Counted from the first letter of the stretch, positions 11,605 through 23,833 are shown. The stretch is DNA of 64,000 bases from Lumbricus rubellus (GCA_945859605.1 OX243815.1:35705785-35769784); one strand, 5' to 3'. Notes: generated by a model not told the origin, from the letters alone. Numbers and translations: made by a program.

Positions 11605-11919
11605 CGCCTGCCTAAGTTGCCCTTCGTTTTTAAGGGCTTGTCAGCTGGTCAGTGGTTGACAGATGAAGCTGGAACTGAGTTATATATGTGACGCTGCAGT
11701 AAATCCGATCTTTCTGAGATTGATTTTGCCGTCAGTCTTCCTCTCGTCCAGTTCTTCAATCATCGCAGGCTTAGCGGACGAGACTCGGCTCAATTTTCTT
11801 TCACTTACCCATCCTATCTTCGGTTGAGCTGTGAATGTTTCAATGAAAGCAGTTTGTGTGTTGTGGCTTAAAAAAACCTGCTGCCTGCTGAACAGACATC
11901 AGTGTCGTCGTTAGGCTCT

Positions 11920-12309
11920 GAGGTTGTTGCTTCTGTCTCTGTTGCTTCTGTCTCTGTTGCTTCTATCTCTATTGCTTTTGTCTCTATTGCTTCTGTCTCT
12001 GTTGCTTCTATCTCTATTGCTTCTATCTCTATTGCTTTTGTCTCTGTTGCTTCTGTCTCTATTGCTTTTGTCTCTGTTGCTTCTGTCTCTGTTGCTTCTG
12101 TCTCTGTTGCTTCTGTCTCTGTTGCTTCTGTCTCTGTTGCTTCTGTCTCTGTTGCTTCTATCTCTATTGCTTTTGTCTCTATTGCTTCTGTCTCTGTTGC
12201 TTCTATCTCTATTGCTTCTATCTCTATTGCTTTTGTCTCTGTTGCTTCTGTCTCTATTGCTTTTGTCTCTGTTGCTTCTGTCTCTGTTGCTTCTGTCTCT
12301 GTTGCTTCT
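11920..12309. repeat. 15-bp minisatellite (GTTGCTTCTGTCTCT), left part
   Basis: About 26 copies with variants A/G and C/T at fixed places. A series of variants starting near 11961 recurs near 12156, a higher-order step of 195 bp (13 units). The array is interrupted by a SINE at 12310-12538 and resumes at 12539. All frames are open because the unit is a multiple of three; this is not a protein. Confidence 0.95.
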
Positions 12310-12538
12310 TTGTTTGTTTGTTTGTTTGTATGTGCACTTGTTATAGCGCCCCTTCAAGCTCCTTCTACTCAGAGGCGCTCCCGACGCAGAGCGGACACTG
12401 CATTTGAGTTTCACGCCGAAGCGCTGAGCAATTGTGAGTGAAGAACTTGCCCAAGGTCCTTACGCGGCGAGGTGGATTCGAACCTCGAACCTTCCGGCTC
12501 AATGGCAACGACGCCACCACTAGACCACCGCGCCTCAC
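12310..12538 (-). mobile_element. tRNA-derived SINE, inserted in minisatellite
   Basis: On the minus strand it starts with GAGGCGCGGTGGTCTAGTGG (A box TGGTCTAGTGG) and has a perfect B box GGTTCGAATCC, then the GCGCTATAACAAGTGCACATAC end and a (CAAA)n tail. It is flanked by GCTTCT direct repeats (12304-12309 and 12539-12544), which are also part of the minisatellite unit. Related copies: 20697-20911, 28812-29030, 34194-34300, 57096-57310. Confidence 0.85.
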
Positions 12539-12640
12539 GCTTCTGTCTCTGTTGCTTCTGTCTCTGTTGCTTCTGTCTCTGTTGCTTCTGTCTCTGTTGC
12601 TTCTGTCTCTGTTGCTTCTGTCTATGTTGCTATTGTTGGC
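12539..12640. repeat. 15-bp minisatellite, right part
   Basis: Continuation of the GTTGCTTCTGTCTCT array after the SINE; about 7 nearly identical copies. Confidence 0.95.
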
Positions 12641-12733
12641 AGTGTCTCCTTTGCAGAGTCGCTCTCCTTTCTCTATCTCTCTTTGAATCATCCGTCTGTT
12701 TCGTTCATTTCCTGAGTGTTCCTCGTCAGTCCC

Positions 12734-13410
12734 TAATGTCGACTCTTTCAGCTCTGGTGAGCACATTCGACAATTTACATAATAACGCCGACTCTTCTGT
12801 CACTTTCTTTGCAAATCTCTTTGTATGTCTGTCTCTTTGTCTCTGCATTGTCTTTTTGCCAACTTATGCTTGCAGCTTGCCATGCTTAAAGGTTGTAACT
12901 GCTTTTCCATCTCATCTAATCCTCTTTGTCCCAGTTTTGTAATTTAATGTCGACAGTTTCTATGGCATCGTCAGTAAGAAGGTATACGTCTAGTTTTGTA
13001 AATCAATGTGAGATGTTGATGAGAGCTCTGTCTGTCTGTGGTCTGAATGAAATTCAACAGCATAAAAGAACTGAAGTAACCACAGAGTTAACGAACTTCC
13101 TCATTATTTTGTGATGATGAGAAAAAATTCATCAGCAATGCCTTGTGGTGAATCAGCAACTAATGTCGACTCTTTCAGCTCTGGTGAGCACATTCGACAA
13201 TTTACATAATAACGCCGACTCTTCTGTCACTTTCTTTGCAAATCTCTTTGTATGTCTGTCTCTTTGTCTCTGCATTGTCTTTTTGCCAACTTATGCTTGC
13301 AGCTTGCCATGCTTAAAGGTTGTAACTGCTTTTCCATCTCATCTAATCCTCTTTGTCCCAGTTTTGTAATTTAATGTCGACAGTCTCTGCATTGTCTTTT
13401 TGCCAACTTT
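12734..13410. repeat. Tandem segmental duplication, period 427 bp
   Basis: 12734-12957 recurs at 13161-13384, as far as I can see without a difference over 224 bp, and its internal text GTCTCTGCATTGTCTTTTTG appears a third time directly after the second copy (13384). The intervening 203 bp (12958-13160) is unique. No coding potential recognised; stops break all frames. Confidence 0.9.
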
Positions 13411-13799
13411 CCTGTGTAATATTTTCAACATATCATTTGACAAAATTGTAGCAAATGCACTTTGTGATCTCTGTGTTACAAAGATGCTATGTGAGTATTG
13501 TTGTGGTTATATTTTACAGACTCTAGAAGCATTACTTGCATCTCTAGACTTTGCATATTTTTGGCAGATTAGAATTAACTAAATTAGTGTAAGCATTGAT
13601 TGCTACAATAATTTCTAGAAGCAACACTTGACTTGATGGGTGGAGCACTTTGCTGGAGAAGGGAAAGATGGAGGGGTGCACTGAATGGCTCTGTACATCC
13701 GGCTGCTGTCAAATTTTGTTTTGAAAGTTGTGCCTTTGTTTAGTTATAAACTGTTTGCAAATTATGTCTCATGTGTTCATTGGTACTTTTGCATCTAAG
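13411..13799. other. Intronic, nothing recognised
   Basis: No element or coding signal; the last 8 bases before 13800 are the target duplication of the next element. Confidence 0.5.
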
Positions 13800-15138
13800 T
13801 AGGGCATAGCCGGGTGCCGTTTTTCAACCGGGTACCGGGTCCGGGTAGTTTGAATAAAATCTGCCGGGTCCGGGTACCGGGTCCGGGTACCGGGTCCGCG
13901 TATTAAAAGTAATCGTTAATCTCTAAACTGAATAGTATGTCTCCCCTTTGAATGCTGTCAAAAGAACACCACTCAGTTTGTTAACTACCTTTGGTGGAAT
14001 TGAGTCAAATTCTTCAGTGTCAGAGTTTTACTACAGTTGAGTTCTACCAGGGGTTATTGATTGAGGGGTGCCAGTAATATCTGTTCATGACCTCTGCTGA
14101 TAGATGTATTGTATAGAAATTATGAACTGTCCAGTCAGGCAGGAGGAAAGGAGGTCAGAGGTCAGCAGCCCTGATAAACAGTCCTGTTTCTGTGGTGTAT
14201 GCAGTCCAACTACATGTAGATATATTTCAAAGTGCACCATCCCTTAATCTGTGAGATGTATACCGGTACTTGGTCATATGGGGGGGGGGGGGGGGGGCAA
14301 GCCTATTAAGCTTGGCTGCAAAAGCATGTCAACAGGTGGAAGGTATCCCTTCTGACAAGTCCTAGTCTAGAGCTCTGACTTGAATGAGAGTGTGACAGAT
14401 CAAACAGGCTTTAAAGATAAGGGATTAACAGATGACCACTGGCCGACCTATATAGCTATGGTCAGTGAGCAGCACTTGCATATATACATATACACCTCTT
14501 CCCCTTTCCTATACTTCTTCACCTTCTACCACAGTTCCTTCTCCCTCCTCCTTCATCATCTCCTGTCTCTTCTCTGTTAGATCATATTTCAAACAGCCAA
14601 ACAGCAGGAGGAAGAGGAAGGGGTAATAGAGAAGAAAGAGGAGGAAGGAAGAAGAGGAGAAAGCATGACACAAGGTGCCACTCTTCTATTTAAATATATA
14701 TAAATATATATATATATATATAATTTTATATTATTCCTCTTCTCCTTCAAGTCTACCACTGTTCCTCTCCTGAAGAAAGGGGTAGTACAAAACAAAGAGG
14801 AGAAGGAGGAGGATGGAAGACAGACAGCATGGTAGAGAGTGATATAAACTCTCCCTCCTCCTCTTCCCCCCCTCATCTTGCTGGTCCCTGTTTGATATAG
14901 GATAGTCTAATATAAAGCAACCATCAGCAGGCTGTCTGTTCTGGGATTGTCTGTTCATTGTACTACAATGCCCAGTTGAGAGATCTTGCAGGTTAGCTGT
15001 TAAGCCCTTTGATGTGTGGTATGCTATTCATAATTACCCACCCGGCCCGGTAGACCTTATATCACCGGTCCGGTTATCTGCCGGGTATCAAATACCCGGC
15101 AATTCCGGGTAACCGGGTCAGCACCCGGCTATGCCCTA
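13800..15138. mobile_element. Non-autonomous hAT-type element (1339 bp)
   Basis: Terminal inverted repeats TAGGGCATAGCCGGGTG and its complement are flanked by an exact 8-bp target duplication CATCTAAG (13792-13799 and 15139-15146). Subterminal regions carry many CCGGGT(A/C) repeats on both sides (about 13825-13905 and 15040-15120). The interior has a poly-G run (14281-14297), a TA-rich stretch and mirror-like AGGAGG/CCTCCT tracts (14480-14880) that could pair. No transposase seen. Confidence 0.85.
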
Positions 15139-15299
15139 CATCTAAGTCGACATCTGTGTGTTTGCATGGTCAACTGCATATGAATGATTTTACAAATGAC
15201 AACATTGTGTTGCTGTGAACAACTATTATAGCAAACAGTCTGTGATCTTTCGTTGGCTGCTTCTTCCATGGTTGACCCTTCGCAATGTCAGATTATATA

Positions 15300-16285
15300 T
15301 ATATATTCGTTTTATTGACAAAATAACTTTTCGACACAATGCGACAGTTAACAAGCATAGAGAGAGCAGCGTATTAAAAGCCTAGTAAACGGTTTTACAC
15401 AGCATCCGTGTTTATGAAGTTTTTGTTGTTTTTACTGATTAGTTCAAATGGATGCGGCCTTGGGCGCAGATTGTATTTGCCAGGAAGTCTATATGTGAAA
15501 TTTTTTTGAAGAACATGATCCTTGTCTTTAATTATAGCTTTGAAGAGGGCAGCATCAGCAGCCTGTGCCATAGTGTCTGCTTTAGGGGTATCGGATGGAA
15601 GGAACCCAGCTTGTAGGACACGACCCAGAAACCTTTCGATGCGGTCGATCTCACCAGCGCTCAGCAGTCCCCACCAGGCTGGAGAGGCGTACAGCAGACG
15701 TGCAACTGTGGTTGCTCGAGTAATGACATGCAAGGCCGGTCCAGGCATGCCATGAGCACGCAGCACGCGCAGAGCGTGGATTAAGGAGGCACATGAGCCT
15801 AGAGTATATCAATGTCAACATGCTCTGATACAGTACGATGTTCACCGATTGTAACACCCAGTATGTTTTATAGAAGTAGCTCTCTTAACTCCTGTAATGA
15901 ACGACATGGAGACCAATGAAGCGATTGATCGCCTCACTAAAGCCATCTCCCTGGTCTTTTTTGGGTTGATGTGCAGGTTTTTGCTGGTGGCCTAAGTTTG
16001 TATGTGTAGGAGTTCACTTTGGGCAGATCCAATGTTGTTAGAGCCGATTAGTAGATAGGTGTCATCTGCATATTTCAATAGTCGGTTTTGGTCATTAACT
16101 GGATGCAGGTCAGAAGTGCCAGTGATAAACTTTGCCAGGCCGACGCCTGAACGCTGAACGACATTTTCTTAATCATTGATGTTTTCCCTTCGAAGCAGGT
16201 TGCATGTTTTCTGTCATCAAGGTAAGTTTCAAACCAATTGAATATGCAGCCGGGAATATCCAGATTGCAACATGGCATCTGCTAC
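15300..16285 (-). pseudogene. 5'-truncated LINE: reverse transcriptase C-terminal half, broken
   Basis: Reading the minus strand from about 16280 to 15395 gives the thumb-side half of a non-LTR reverse transcriptase. Visible parts: LDIPGCIFNWFETYLDDRKH (16260-16200), the catalytic YADDTYLL motif near 16055, then RAHGMPGPALHVI, LLYASPAWWG, IERFLGRVLQAGF and finally HVLQKNFTYRLPGKYNLRPR before the stop near 15395. Frames shift at least twice between 15760 and 16080, so it is dead. The 3' end passes into an AT repeat near 15300. Endonuclease and fingers are absent, as in usual 5' truncation. The clade is not assigned. Confidence 0.8.
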
Positions 16286-18484
16286 TAAGAATACATCATG
16301 ACTGCTGCAGTCTTTGTTACTCGCCAATACTCATTGAACCTGTGAAATTTGAAGCATTTACTTACAAAGAACTTGCCATTCGTCGAACAGCTTGCCATCG
16401 CAAAGTGAATGCCAGAAGCTCTCATATTTTCTGCTTGTTGCTAACTTCCTGTTTTCGACATTTCCTGCTCCACCAACAGTAACTTTTTGCAGCAGCTGCA
16501 TTTTGTGAAATCCGGCTACTTACTTGCATGAAAGACTGACAATAGCAGCAATGGGTGTGAGTGTAGCCGGTGGTCAGTGATGCACTGCTAGTGATCATTG
16601 GCTTATGGCTTCTGTAGTCCTTCTGTGGTTGTTAGCAGTTGTGGATCAGTTGAGTCCAGGGTCATGTGCTTTCACGGCTGTACTGATAAATTTTGAGGTG
16701 AGTAACACTTGCAGAAAAAAATTCAAGTTTTTGGGAGGTGAGTACATGAGTTTTCATGAATTTCCTGTGAGTACATGATGCCGGTTTTTCCCGGAGGTGA
16801 GTACACGCTGTATACCCGCATATACCTCTGTGTACAGCCCTCTGTGCTATGATCTTGGATGAGAAATTCTCTTGGAGGAAATTGGTTCTTAGCATTTCTG
16901 TGTGCTTTAGTTTAGACCAGAGGTACTTAACTTTTTCTATGCATGACACCTAATCTTACTGCCAAATTTGGCGACACACCATGCAATTGTCATATGTCAA
17001 TATCGTTAATATAAAAATATGTTTAAGTTAAAGTACGTTGCTTGTTTTAAATTGTTAAAAATAATTATAATGAATGAAAATGTTGACATTAAATGTTTAA
17101 TGATCTCAAATAAGGGTCAAAGCAAAACAATTAATAGCTTTAGAAAGTAAAAGTTATTGCTAAAACAGCTGATGTGGTGGTAAATTAAATGGGTGGAGAG
17201 GGTAAATCATAAGCTATGGTGTACCGGTAATTACGATTGCGGACATGAATTTGCTGTGTGTGACATAAAGAGAGATGCCTCAAACGTGCCAACATTGAAA
17301 TTGAAAAAGAAAAGTCTGTAGTATGCATTCATGCAGAATTGCCTTGCAAGTGCCTGCAGAAAAGATGCAGAGAAATGCCAGCGAGTGGTGCATGTTGCTT
17401 GTTACATGACAACCTTTAAATTGAGAAAGATTGACTGGTCAGTAGAAAGTTTTGATGCTAGACTATGGACTGGATGGCTGGGGTGGGGGTTGGTGGAGGA
17501 CACTGGATTATGTGTATGGACCGCTGGAAAGGAGGACAACTTGATTACCATGTTGTGATGCAGAGCAAATGTTCTGTGACCAGGTATACGAATGAGACTG
17601 AGGTTGCGTGTGTTGATCTCTAAAGTAAGATGGAGCCCAACTTGCAAAATATTTTCTTAGGTATTAAACTAGTGCAGTTTCTTCTACATGAAACCTGGTA
17701 AATACATAAACTTAGCCTAAAACTTTTCTAGAGGAGAGTACTGCATTTGATGTCGATTGCAATTGGTTAATGTGGGTAATGGTTAGACATGTGGAAGTGG
17801 TTTGCTGTAGTCAACTAACCATCTTTAGAGTTGCGACACGGTTAATCAGAAGCTATGGTGTAATTGTGATTGCAAACATGAATTTGCTTTCATATCATAG
17901 CAGAAGATGTGAAAGCAATGCTTTTACGGCCCAATGTTGTCTCCATTCATCACTTAAATATATAGTTATTTGAATAATGGCAACCATTCAGACAAAGTCA
18001 GCTCTTGGCTCTTGTAGACATGAGTATTAATAATATTTTAAAAAATTAGACATAAGCATATTTTTTGGGGCCTCCCTCTGTGTAGCCAATGTCTCATCAA
18101 TCTGTTACGGTGCGTGTGTGTGTTTGTGTGTGTGTGGTAGTTTGTGTGTGTGTGTGTGTGTGTCGGTGTCTGTGTGTGAAATTGGTTGCAATAAAAAAGC
18201 TTCCTTGCAGATCAGGTCAAGAGTTTGATCTAATATGAGCTATGTGTGTACTGCATCTAATCCTGGCTACTTCTAAATTTAGGTTTCATTATTGCTTGCT
18301 ATTTAACCACGTCCACCTTAGTATTAATAGTAGCAGCAATGAGTTAATTCTGTGTACATCTCACCCCTTGCCACCAGAAGTTCAGCAGCCAACTGTTTAG
18401 GAGGGGTCCATTGGCTTATGTGTCTGAGCTGTAGTCGTAAGTGCTTCTGAGTATAAATCTTGAAAGGGCGCTATAACACATTTG
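16286..18484. other. Intronic; minor repeats only
   Basis: No gene. A diverged direct repeat is visible: AAGCTATGGTGTA...GATTGC..ACATGAATTTGCT at 17203-17255 and 17844-17888. A run CAGAGGTACTTAACTTTTT near 16918 looks like a hAT terminal sequence without a detectable partner. A TG microsatellite sits at about 18113-18165. GTGAGTACA(C/T) recurs at 16740-16805. Confidence 0.5.
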
Positions 18485-18600
18485 CTGGTTCCTTCATCTG
18501 GAACTCTCTGCCTCCTTATGTTCGTAACTCCCCTAGCGAGACTGTCTTTCGCTCTAAACTGAAAACTTTCCTCTTTGAGTCTATCTATAGAGTATAGATA
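18485..18600 (+). pseudogene. LINE (CR1-like) C-terminal fragment
   Basis: Translation gives WNSLPPYVRNSPSETVFRSK then LKTFLFESIY, the typical C-terminal block of CR1/L2-like reverse transcriptases, followed by a stop. It is preceded by the GCGCTATAACA tail text of another retroelement (18440-18478), so two decayed insertions abut here. Confidence 0.7.
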
Positions 18601-19879
18601 ATTTTAATTACCACCGAACTTCAATGTACACTTTTGAGCTTTGTAAGGAGGGCATTATCAAATTTCAGTTGTATTGTATTGTAACAAGTGCCCATACATA
18701 CATAACATTCATGAAGATTGTATTCGTCCATTACCAAAGTATCGCAGTAAACAACCACAACTTTTATCCCTTACTGCACTGGTCATTATTATTACTGAAC
18801 ATTTAATTAATCAAATCAGATTAATTACCAATGATAATCAATCACTTAATAGGGTTCAATACAACTTTAATGCATCAATATACACACTTAGATAAGAATG
18901 TGTAATGACCATGCACATTGTACACGGTACAGTGTAGTATTCGAATCTGAGTCAGGTGGTGAAAGCACGTTTGACAAACACTCTCCATTTTCTTAGAATG
19001 TGCTAAGAGGTTTCTAACTGAAGGTTCCAATATTCACCCTGCACTGACTAAGATTGTCCATGGATATTGTTTACTGTGCTATAAGCAAAAATGATATCAC
19101 ATATTCTCTTCTTCTATTTCAATGGCTTACAGTTATCAAGAAGGCATTTTAAACATGTGTATGTTTATCTGAGCATTTGTTTATACCGTTAGCATTTTTA
19201 AAAATGTCATGGGACCAGAAATCCTCTTACGGGAGTTTTTGGTGGTAATACCTGTGCGGCAAATGGATATTGGTCTATCAATTCTCTCAGCAGTGCAGAC
19301 TTAGGTGCATGATGTTCTTCTGAATGTGGCGTACCCAGCTGCCTCCTGCCGCTGATTGTTGAGTACCCGGTACAATACAGGTCTGAAATGCATTGAGTTG
19401 AGGGCAGAGGGAATTGTTTGGAAGAGAATGCATAAATGAGCTTTTAGCATTAAATTTGGACTGCTCTCTATGCGAAAAATGCTTAAATTCGAATCATCCT
19501 CTATAGTGTCCACCTGTCTTTGGAAGTTGGGTTTTAACATAAAACTAAACCAGATCCTGTCTGCCTTTTGATTCTGTTCTCATAGGTGGCTGTTTATAAG
19601 TGAATTTCTTCTACTTAGGTTGTTCGGTAGGATTCATTATAATTATTAGGGCATTCATTATTATTTTTTTCAAAGTAGGCTGCTCAAAAATGTGACTTTT
19701 CTACTGAAGCAGGTTCTGCCAGTGGTTAATGAAATAATGTAATATTTTGTTTAGTACGATTGAGACAGTTAATGATTTAATTGTTAAATGGTTGAATGCA
19801 TTTATGGTGATTATTACGTTGGGGGAGGGGGGTTGTTGGTAGTGAGTGTGAAAGCGATGCTAATGAAAGCTTTGCCGCT
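18601..19879. other. Intronic, nothing recognised
   Basis: AT-rich, no repeats or coding signals worth noting. Confidence 0.5.
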
Positions 19880-20330
19880 TATCGATTTGCTCATGACTCC
19901 GTCGCCGCCATCGTCGTCTGTCGACCAAGTGGACGAGGAGCCACCGCTCGACTGAAATCAGAAAGCTGTCAGTTATCGAAGTCGTCGGTCGTCGCTCTGA
20001 CCGACCGACCGATCGACCGACCGACCGACCAGCTGCATGGAAGCCGCACGAGTGACAGTGTGTGGCAGTGAAGAAGCGTGTGGCAGTGTCGACGTCGTCG
20101 CGTCTGTTGGCATGTGCACATGGATCTCTCTCTCTTGCCATCCAGTTTGCCTTGGATTTTATCTGTGAATGCGGTGAATGAAAGCCGCTTGTCATCTGCC
20201 TCCTCCTCCTCCTGCTCCCCTTTAGGTTGTCGTCGTCGTTTGTTATCGGTTACAGACGGGTCCTGCTGTGAGATTCTGCTGGTGAAGCTGGCTTTAATGA
20301 ACGACGACGACGACGACGCGGCTGGGTATT
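19880..20330. promoter_or_regulatory. CpG-dense block, candidate alternative promoter or enhancer
   Basis: The stretch is packed with CpG: a (CGAC)n run at 20002-20030, CGTCGTCG blocks near 19905, 19985, 20095 and 20230, and (ACG)n at 20300-20317. The rest of the window is CpG-poor. Short open frames on both strands (19860-20195 minus, 20078-20353 plus) show no known domain. It could be an internal promoter of MAGI, an unrelated transcript start, or merely trinucleotide expansions. Confidence 0.4.
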
Positions 20331-20696
20331 TACCAACATGTTTTATTAGATAAAACGCTTCTTTGAATCATCATCCTGCTGCTCTGCTTGTGGCAGTCAC
20401 TGGGCAGAGAAGAGAGTGAGCTAATGAGAGGCGTTGATGAGGATACGTTCTGCTACTTAACACGATTTTATCTGCATTGGAAAATTATGTTCTTTTCGCG
20501 CCTCTGAGAGATTGTCGAGTGTAAGACTGCACAGCATCATGAGATACGTGTATCTTCTCATTCGACGATCGCAGGTCAACAATGGTAATGTAGCATATGA
20601 TTGTCTTATCTTTGCGCATTTTTGTGCCATTCAGTAATTTTTCTCTTCTGACTTGATACGTTAAGCACTGAAGTGTAATCAGTTTAGCGGGTCATG

Positions 20697-20911
20697 GTGG
20701 TGTAGTGGGTATGTTTGTTGCCTTGCAGTCGGAGGGTTGCAGGTTCGAATCCACCTCAAGCTGCCTCAAAAAGACTCTGGGCAAGGCCTTCACTTGCAAA
20801 TGCTCAGCGCTTCGGCATTAAACTTCGATTCAGTGTCATCCACGCTGTATTCGGGAGCATTTCTGAGTAGATTCTTGAAGGTGCGCTATAACAAGTGTAC
20901 ATACATACATT
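20697..20911 (+). mobile_element. tRNA-derived SINE, + copy
   Basis: Starts GCGGGTCATGGTGGTGTAGTGG (A box GGTGTAGTGG), B box GGTTCGAATCC at 20742-20752, then CTCAGCGCTTCGGC, GAGTAGATTCTTGAAGG and the GCGCTATAACAAGTGTACAT end with a (CATA)n tail. Confidence 0.85.
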
Positions 20912-22152
20912 TAATACTTTGACCTCTAATAGATTGACAATTGCAATGTTATTGTTGTGATTCAACATGTTAGCCTTAAATTGCATGCCACATATGCAAG
21001 ATTCTAACGTCGAGAAACTTTCTGTCGGGCTCAGATTTTCAGGTGTTGGTGCATAGATGTGCGTACTAACGCAGTTGATGTTATGGAAATAAGTATGCAA
21101 CATTAAGTATGGTGATTAATGATCTACAATTTTCCCATTGATGATTTATGCATATGTGGGACAGTTGCAAAGATAACAGACCTGAAGATATCCTAAGAGG
21201 ATCTTGAGATGATCTGTTTTGTTATGAGTGCATAATATTGAAATCATATTGGTGTTCAATGACCAGTTTAGATGCAGGACCAACTGTATTTTTCAAGTGG
21301 CACTCCTCTCATACTAGCGATGTATAGAAGTCTTCTTCTGATGATGCTGAAAACAGTTCCAGTGCAGCAACGTAAGTCTCTCGTCAGACATTGTTGCTCA
21401 TACTGTGCATGACTTCCAAGAAGGTAAACGACAACAGGCAGTGTGGTTCGCAACTCATGAAGTCACGTCCCTCACAGTATATGGTACGTCCTTCTGCCAC
21501 CAGGTGTGTGGAGCATAGCATTGTTTGCTGTCAACAATTGCACTTGTAGTCTATTGTCACCACATTAAACTGTCGAGCACAAGTGCAACGACTCCTTGGC
21601 TCTTTCTGTTGAACAGTCAGTAACGAGAAGCTTCTCACAGAGGTTGGATAAGCTTATATGGTATGGTGTGCAAGACTCACAATGTCAGCAAACGTGTAAA
21701 CACTGAGAAGTGCCATCAAACGAGAGAAGTAAGTCCAGGAACACATGCAGTGACACATGAGCAAATCCAAACGAATGAAATTTGTCAGGATTCAAATGCG
21801 AACAAATAATTGATCAGAAATGAGATACTTATGAGACATGCAATCATCTTGGCCAAGCCACTTGGGCAAATCAACGGTAGTTATCCATAATTTCTTTTTA
21901 TTACAATTATTAATGGCACATTTTTATTTCAAGCATTGGCAGCGGTTGGTGAGATTTTACATCTTACCCTTAGGCTGTGAAATGGACCAAAACCCTAAAA
22001 CAAATCTGGCTCGGACAAAATGATGGTTATGTACTATACTGACATGCAAACAGTTTTACATTGAAGTGTAATCAGTTTTATTTGAGCCACCGATCAACAA
22101 ATCCCTGATCAACAGATGCAATGCTATAAGTTTTATAATCATGAATTGTCTA
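20912..22152. other. Intronic, nothing recognised
   Basis: Stops in all frames. The 18-mer TGAAGTGTAATCAGTTT occurs at about 20669 and again at about 22063, a short repeat of unknown cause. Confidence 0.5.
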
Positions 22153-23833
22153 TGCGCATTGTTTTGCCATTGCTTGATTGTCTTCACTGTTTTCCCATTG
22201 CTTGATTGTCTTCATTGTTTTCCCATTGCTTGATTGTCTTCATTGTTTTGTCATTGCTTGATTGTCTTCATTGTTTTCCCATTGCTTGATTGTCTTCATT
22301 GTTTTGACATTGCTTGATTGTCTTCATTGTTTTGACATTGCTTGATTGTCTTCATTGTTTTGCCATTGCTTGATTGTCTTCATTGTTTTCCCATTGCTTG
22401 ATTGTCTTCATTGTTTTGCCATTGCTTGATTGTCTTCATTGTTTTGTCATTGCTTGATTGTCTTCATTGTTTTGCCATTGCTTGATTGTCTTCATTGTTT
22501 TGCCATTGCTTGATTGTCTTCATTGTTTTCCCATTGCTTGATTGTCTTCATTGTTTTCCCATTGCTTGATTGTCTTCATTGTTTTGCCATTGCTTGATTG
22601 TCTTCATTGTTTTCCCATTGCTTGATTGTCTTCATTGTTTTCCCATTGCTTGATTGTCTTCATTGTTTTGACATTGCTTGATTGTCTTCATTGTTTTGCC
22701 ATTGCTTGATTGTCTTCATTGTTTTGCCATTGCTTGATTGTCTTCATTGTTTTGTCATTGCTTGATTGTCTTCATTGTTTTGTCATTGCTTGATTGTCTT
22801 CATTGTTTTGTCATTGCTTGATTGTCTTCATTGTTTTCCCATTGCTTGATTGTCTTCATTGTTTTGCCATTGCTTGATTGTCTTCATTGTTTTGCCATTG
22901 CTTGATTGTCTTCATTGTTTTGCCATTGCTTGATTGTCTTCATTGTTTTGTCATTGCTTGATTGTCTTCATTGTTTTGTCATTGCTTGATTGTCTTCATT
23001 GTTTTGTCATTGCTTGATTGTCTTCATTGTTTTCCCATTGCTTGATTGTCTTCATTGTTTTCCCATTGCTTGATTGTCTTCATTGTTTTCCCATTGCTTG
23101 ATTGTCTTCATTGTTTTCCCATTGCTTGATTGTCTTCATTTTTTCTCATTGCTTGATTGTCTTCATTGTTTTCCCATTGCTTGATTGTCTTCATTGTTTT
23201 GTCATTGCTTGATTGTCTTCATTGTTTTGCCATTGCTTGATTGTCTTCATTGTTTTGTCATTGCTTGATTGTCTTCATTGTTTTGCCATTGCTTGATTGT
23301 CTTCATTGTTTTGCCATTGCTTGATTGTCTTCATTGTTTTCCCATTGCTTGATTGTCTTCATTGTTTTGACATTGCTTGATTGTCTTCATTGTTTTGCCA
23401 TTGCTTGATTGTCTTCATTGTTTTCTCATTGCTTGATTGTCTTCATTGTTTTCCCATTGCTTGATTGTCTTCATTGTTTTCCCATTGCTTGATTGTCTTC
23501 ATTGTTTTGACATTGCTTGATTGTCTTCATTGTTTTGTCATTGCTTGATTGTCTTCATTGTTTTCCCATTGCTTGATTGTCTTCATTGTTTTGTCATTGC
23601 TTGATTGTCTTCATTGTTTTCCCATTGCTTGATTGTCTTCATTGTTTTGCCATTGCTTGATTGTCTTCATTGTTTTGTCATTGCTTGATTGTCTTCATTG
23701 TTTTGCCATTGCTTGATTGTCTTCATTGTTTTCCCATTGCTTGATTGTCTTCATTGTTTTCCCATTGCTTGATTGTCTTCATTGTTTTCCCATTGCTTGA
23801 TTGTCTTCATTGTTTTGCCATTGCTTGATTGTC
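22153..23833. repeat. 28-bp minisatellite, ~60 copies, with one variable dinucleotide
   Basis: Unit CATTGCTTGATTGTCTTC plus ATTGTTTTNN. Almost the whole unit is invariant across about 60 copies; the two bases before CATTG take mainly five forms (CC, GC, GT, GA, CT). The edges resemble single-copy text (GCGCATTGTTTTGCCATTGC at the left), so the array seems to have grown from a local seed. Confidence 0.97.

Noticed and set aside
11902..12441. 140-179-codon frames (ASVSV, LLLLS, SNRDR repeats)
   Set aside because: 15-bp minisatellite shadows, and the frame runs into a SINE.
20697..20911. Possible functional tRNA gene from good A and B boxes
   Set aside because: No cloverleaf continuation after the B box; the same sequence with a shared tail recurs elsewhere, so it is a tRNA-derived SINE.
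22153..23833. Possible CRISPR-like array of 28-bp repeats
   Set aside because: Units are head-to-tail with no unique spacers; only a dinucleotide varies, and the locus is eukaryotic.
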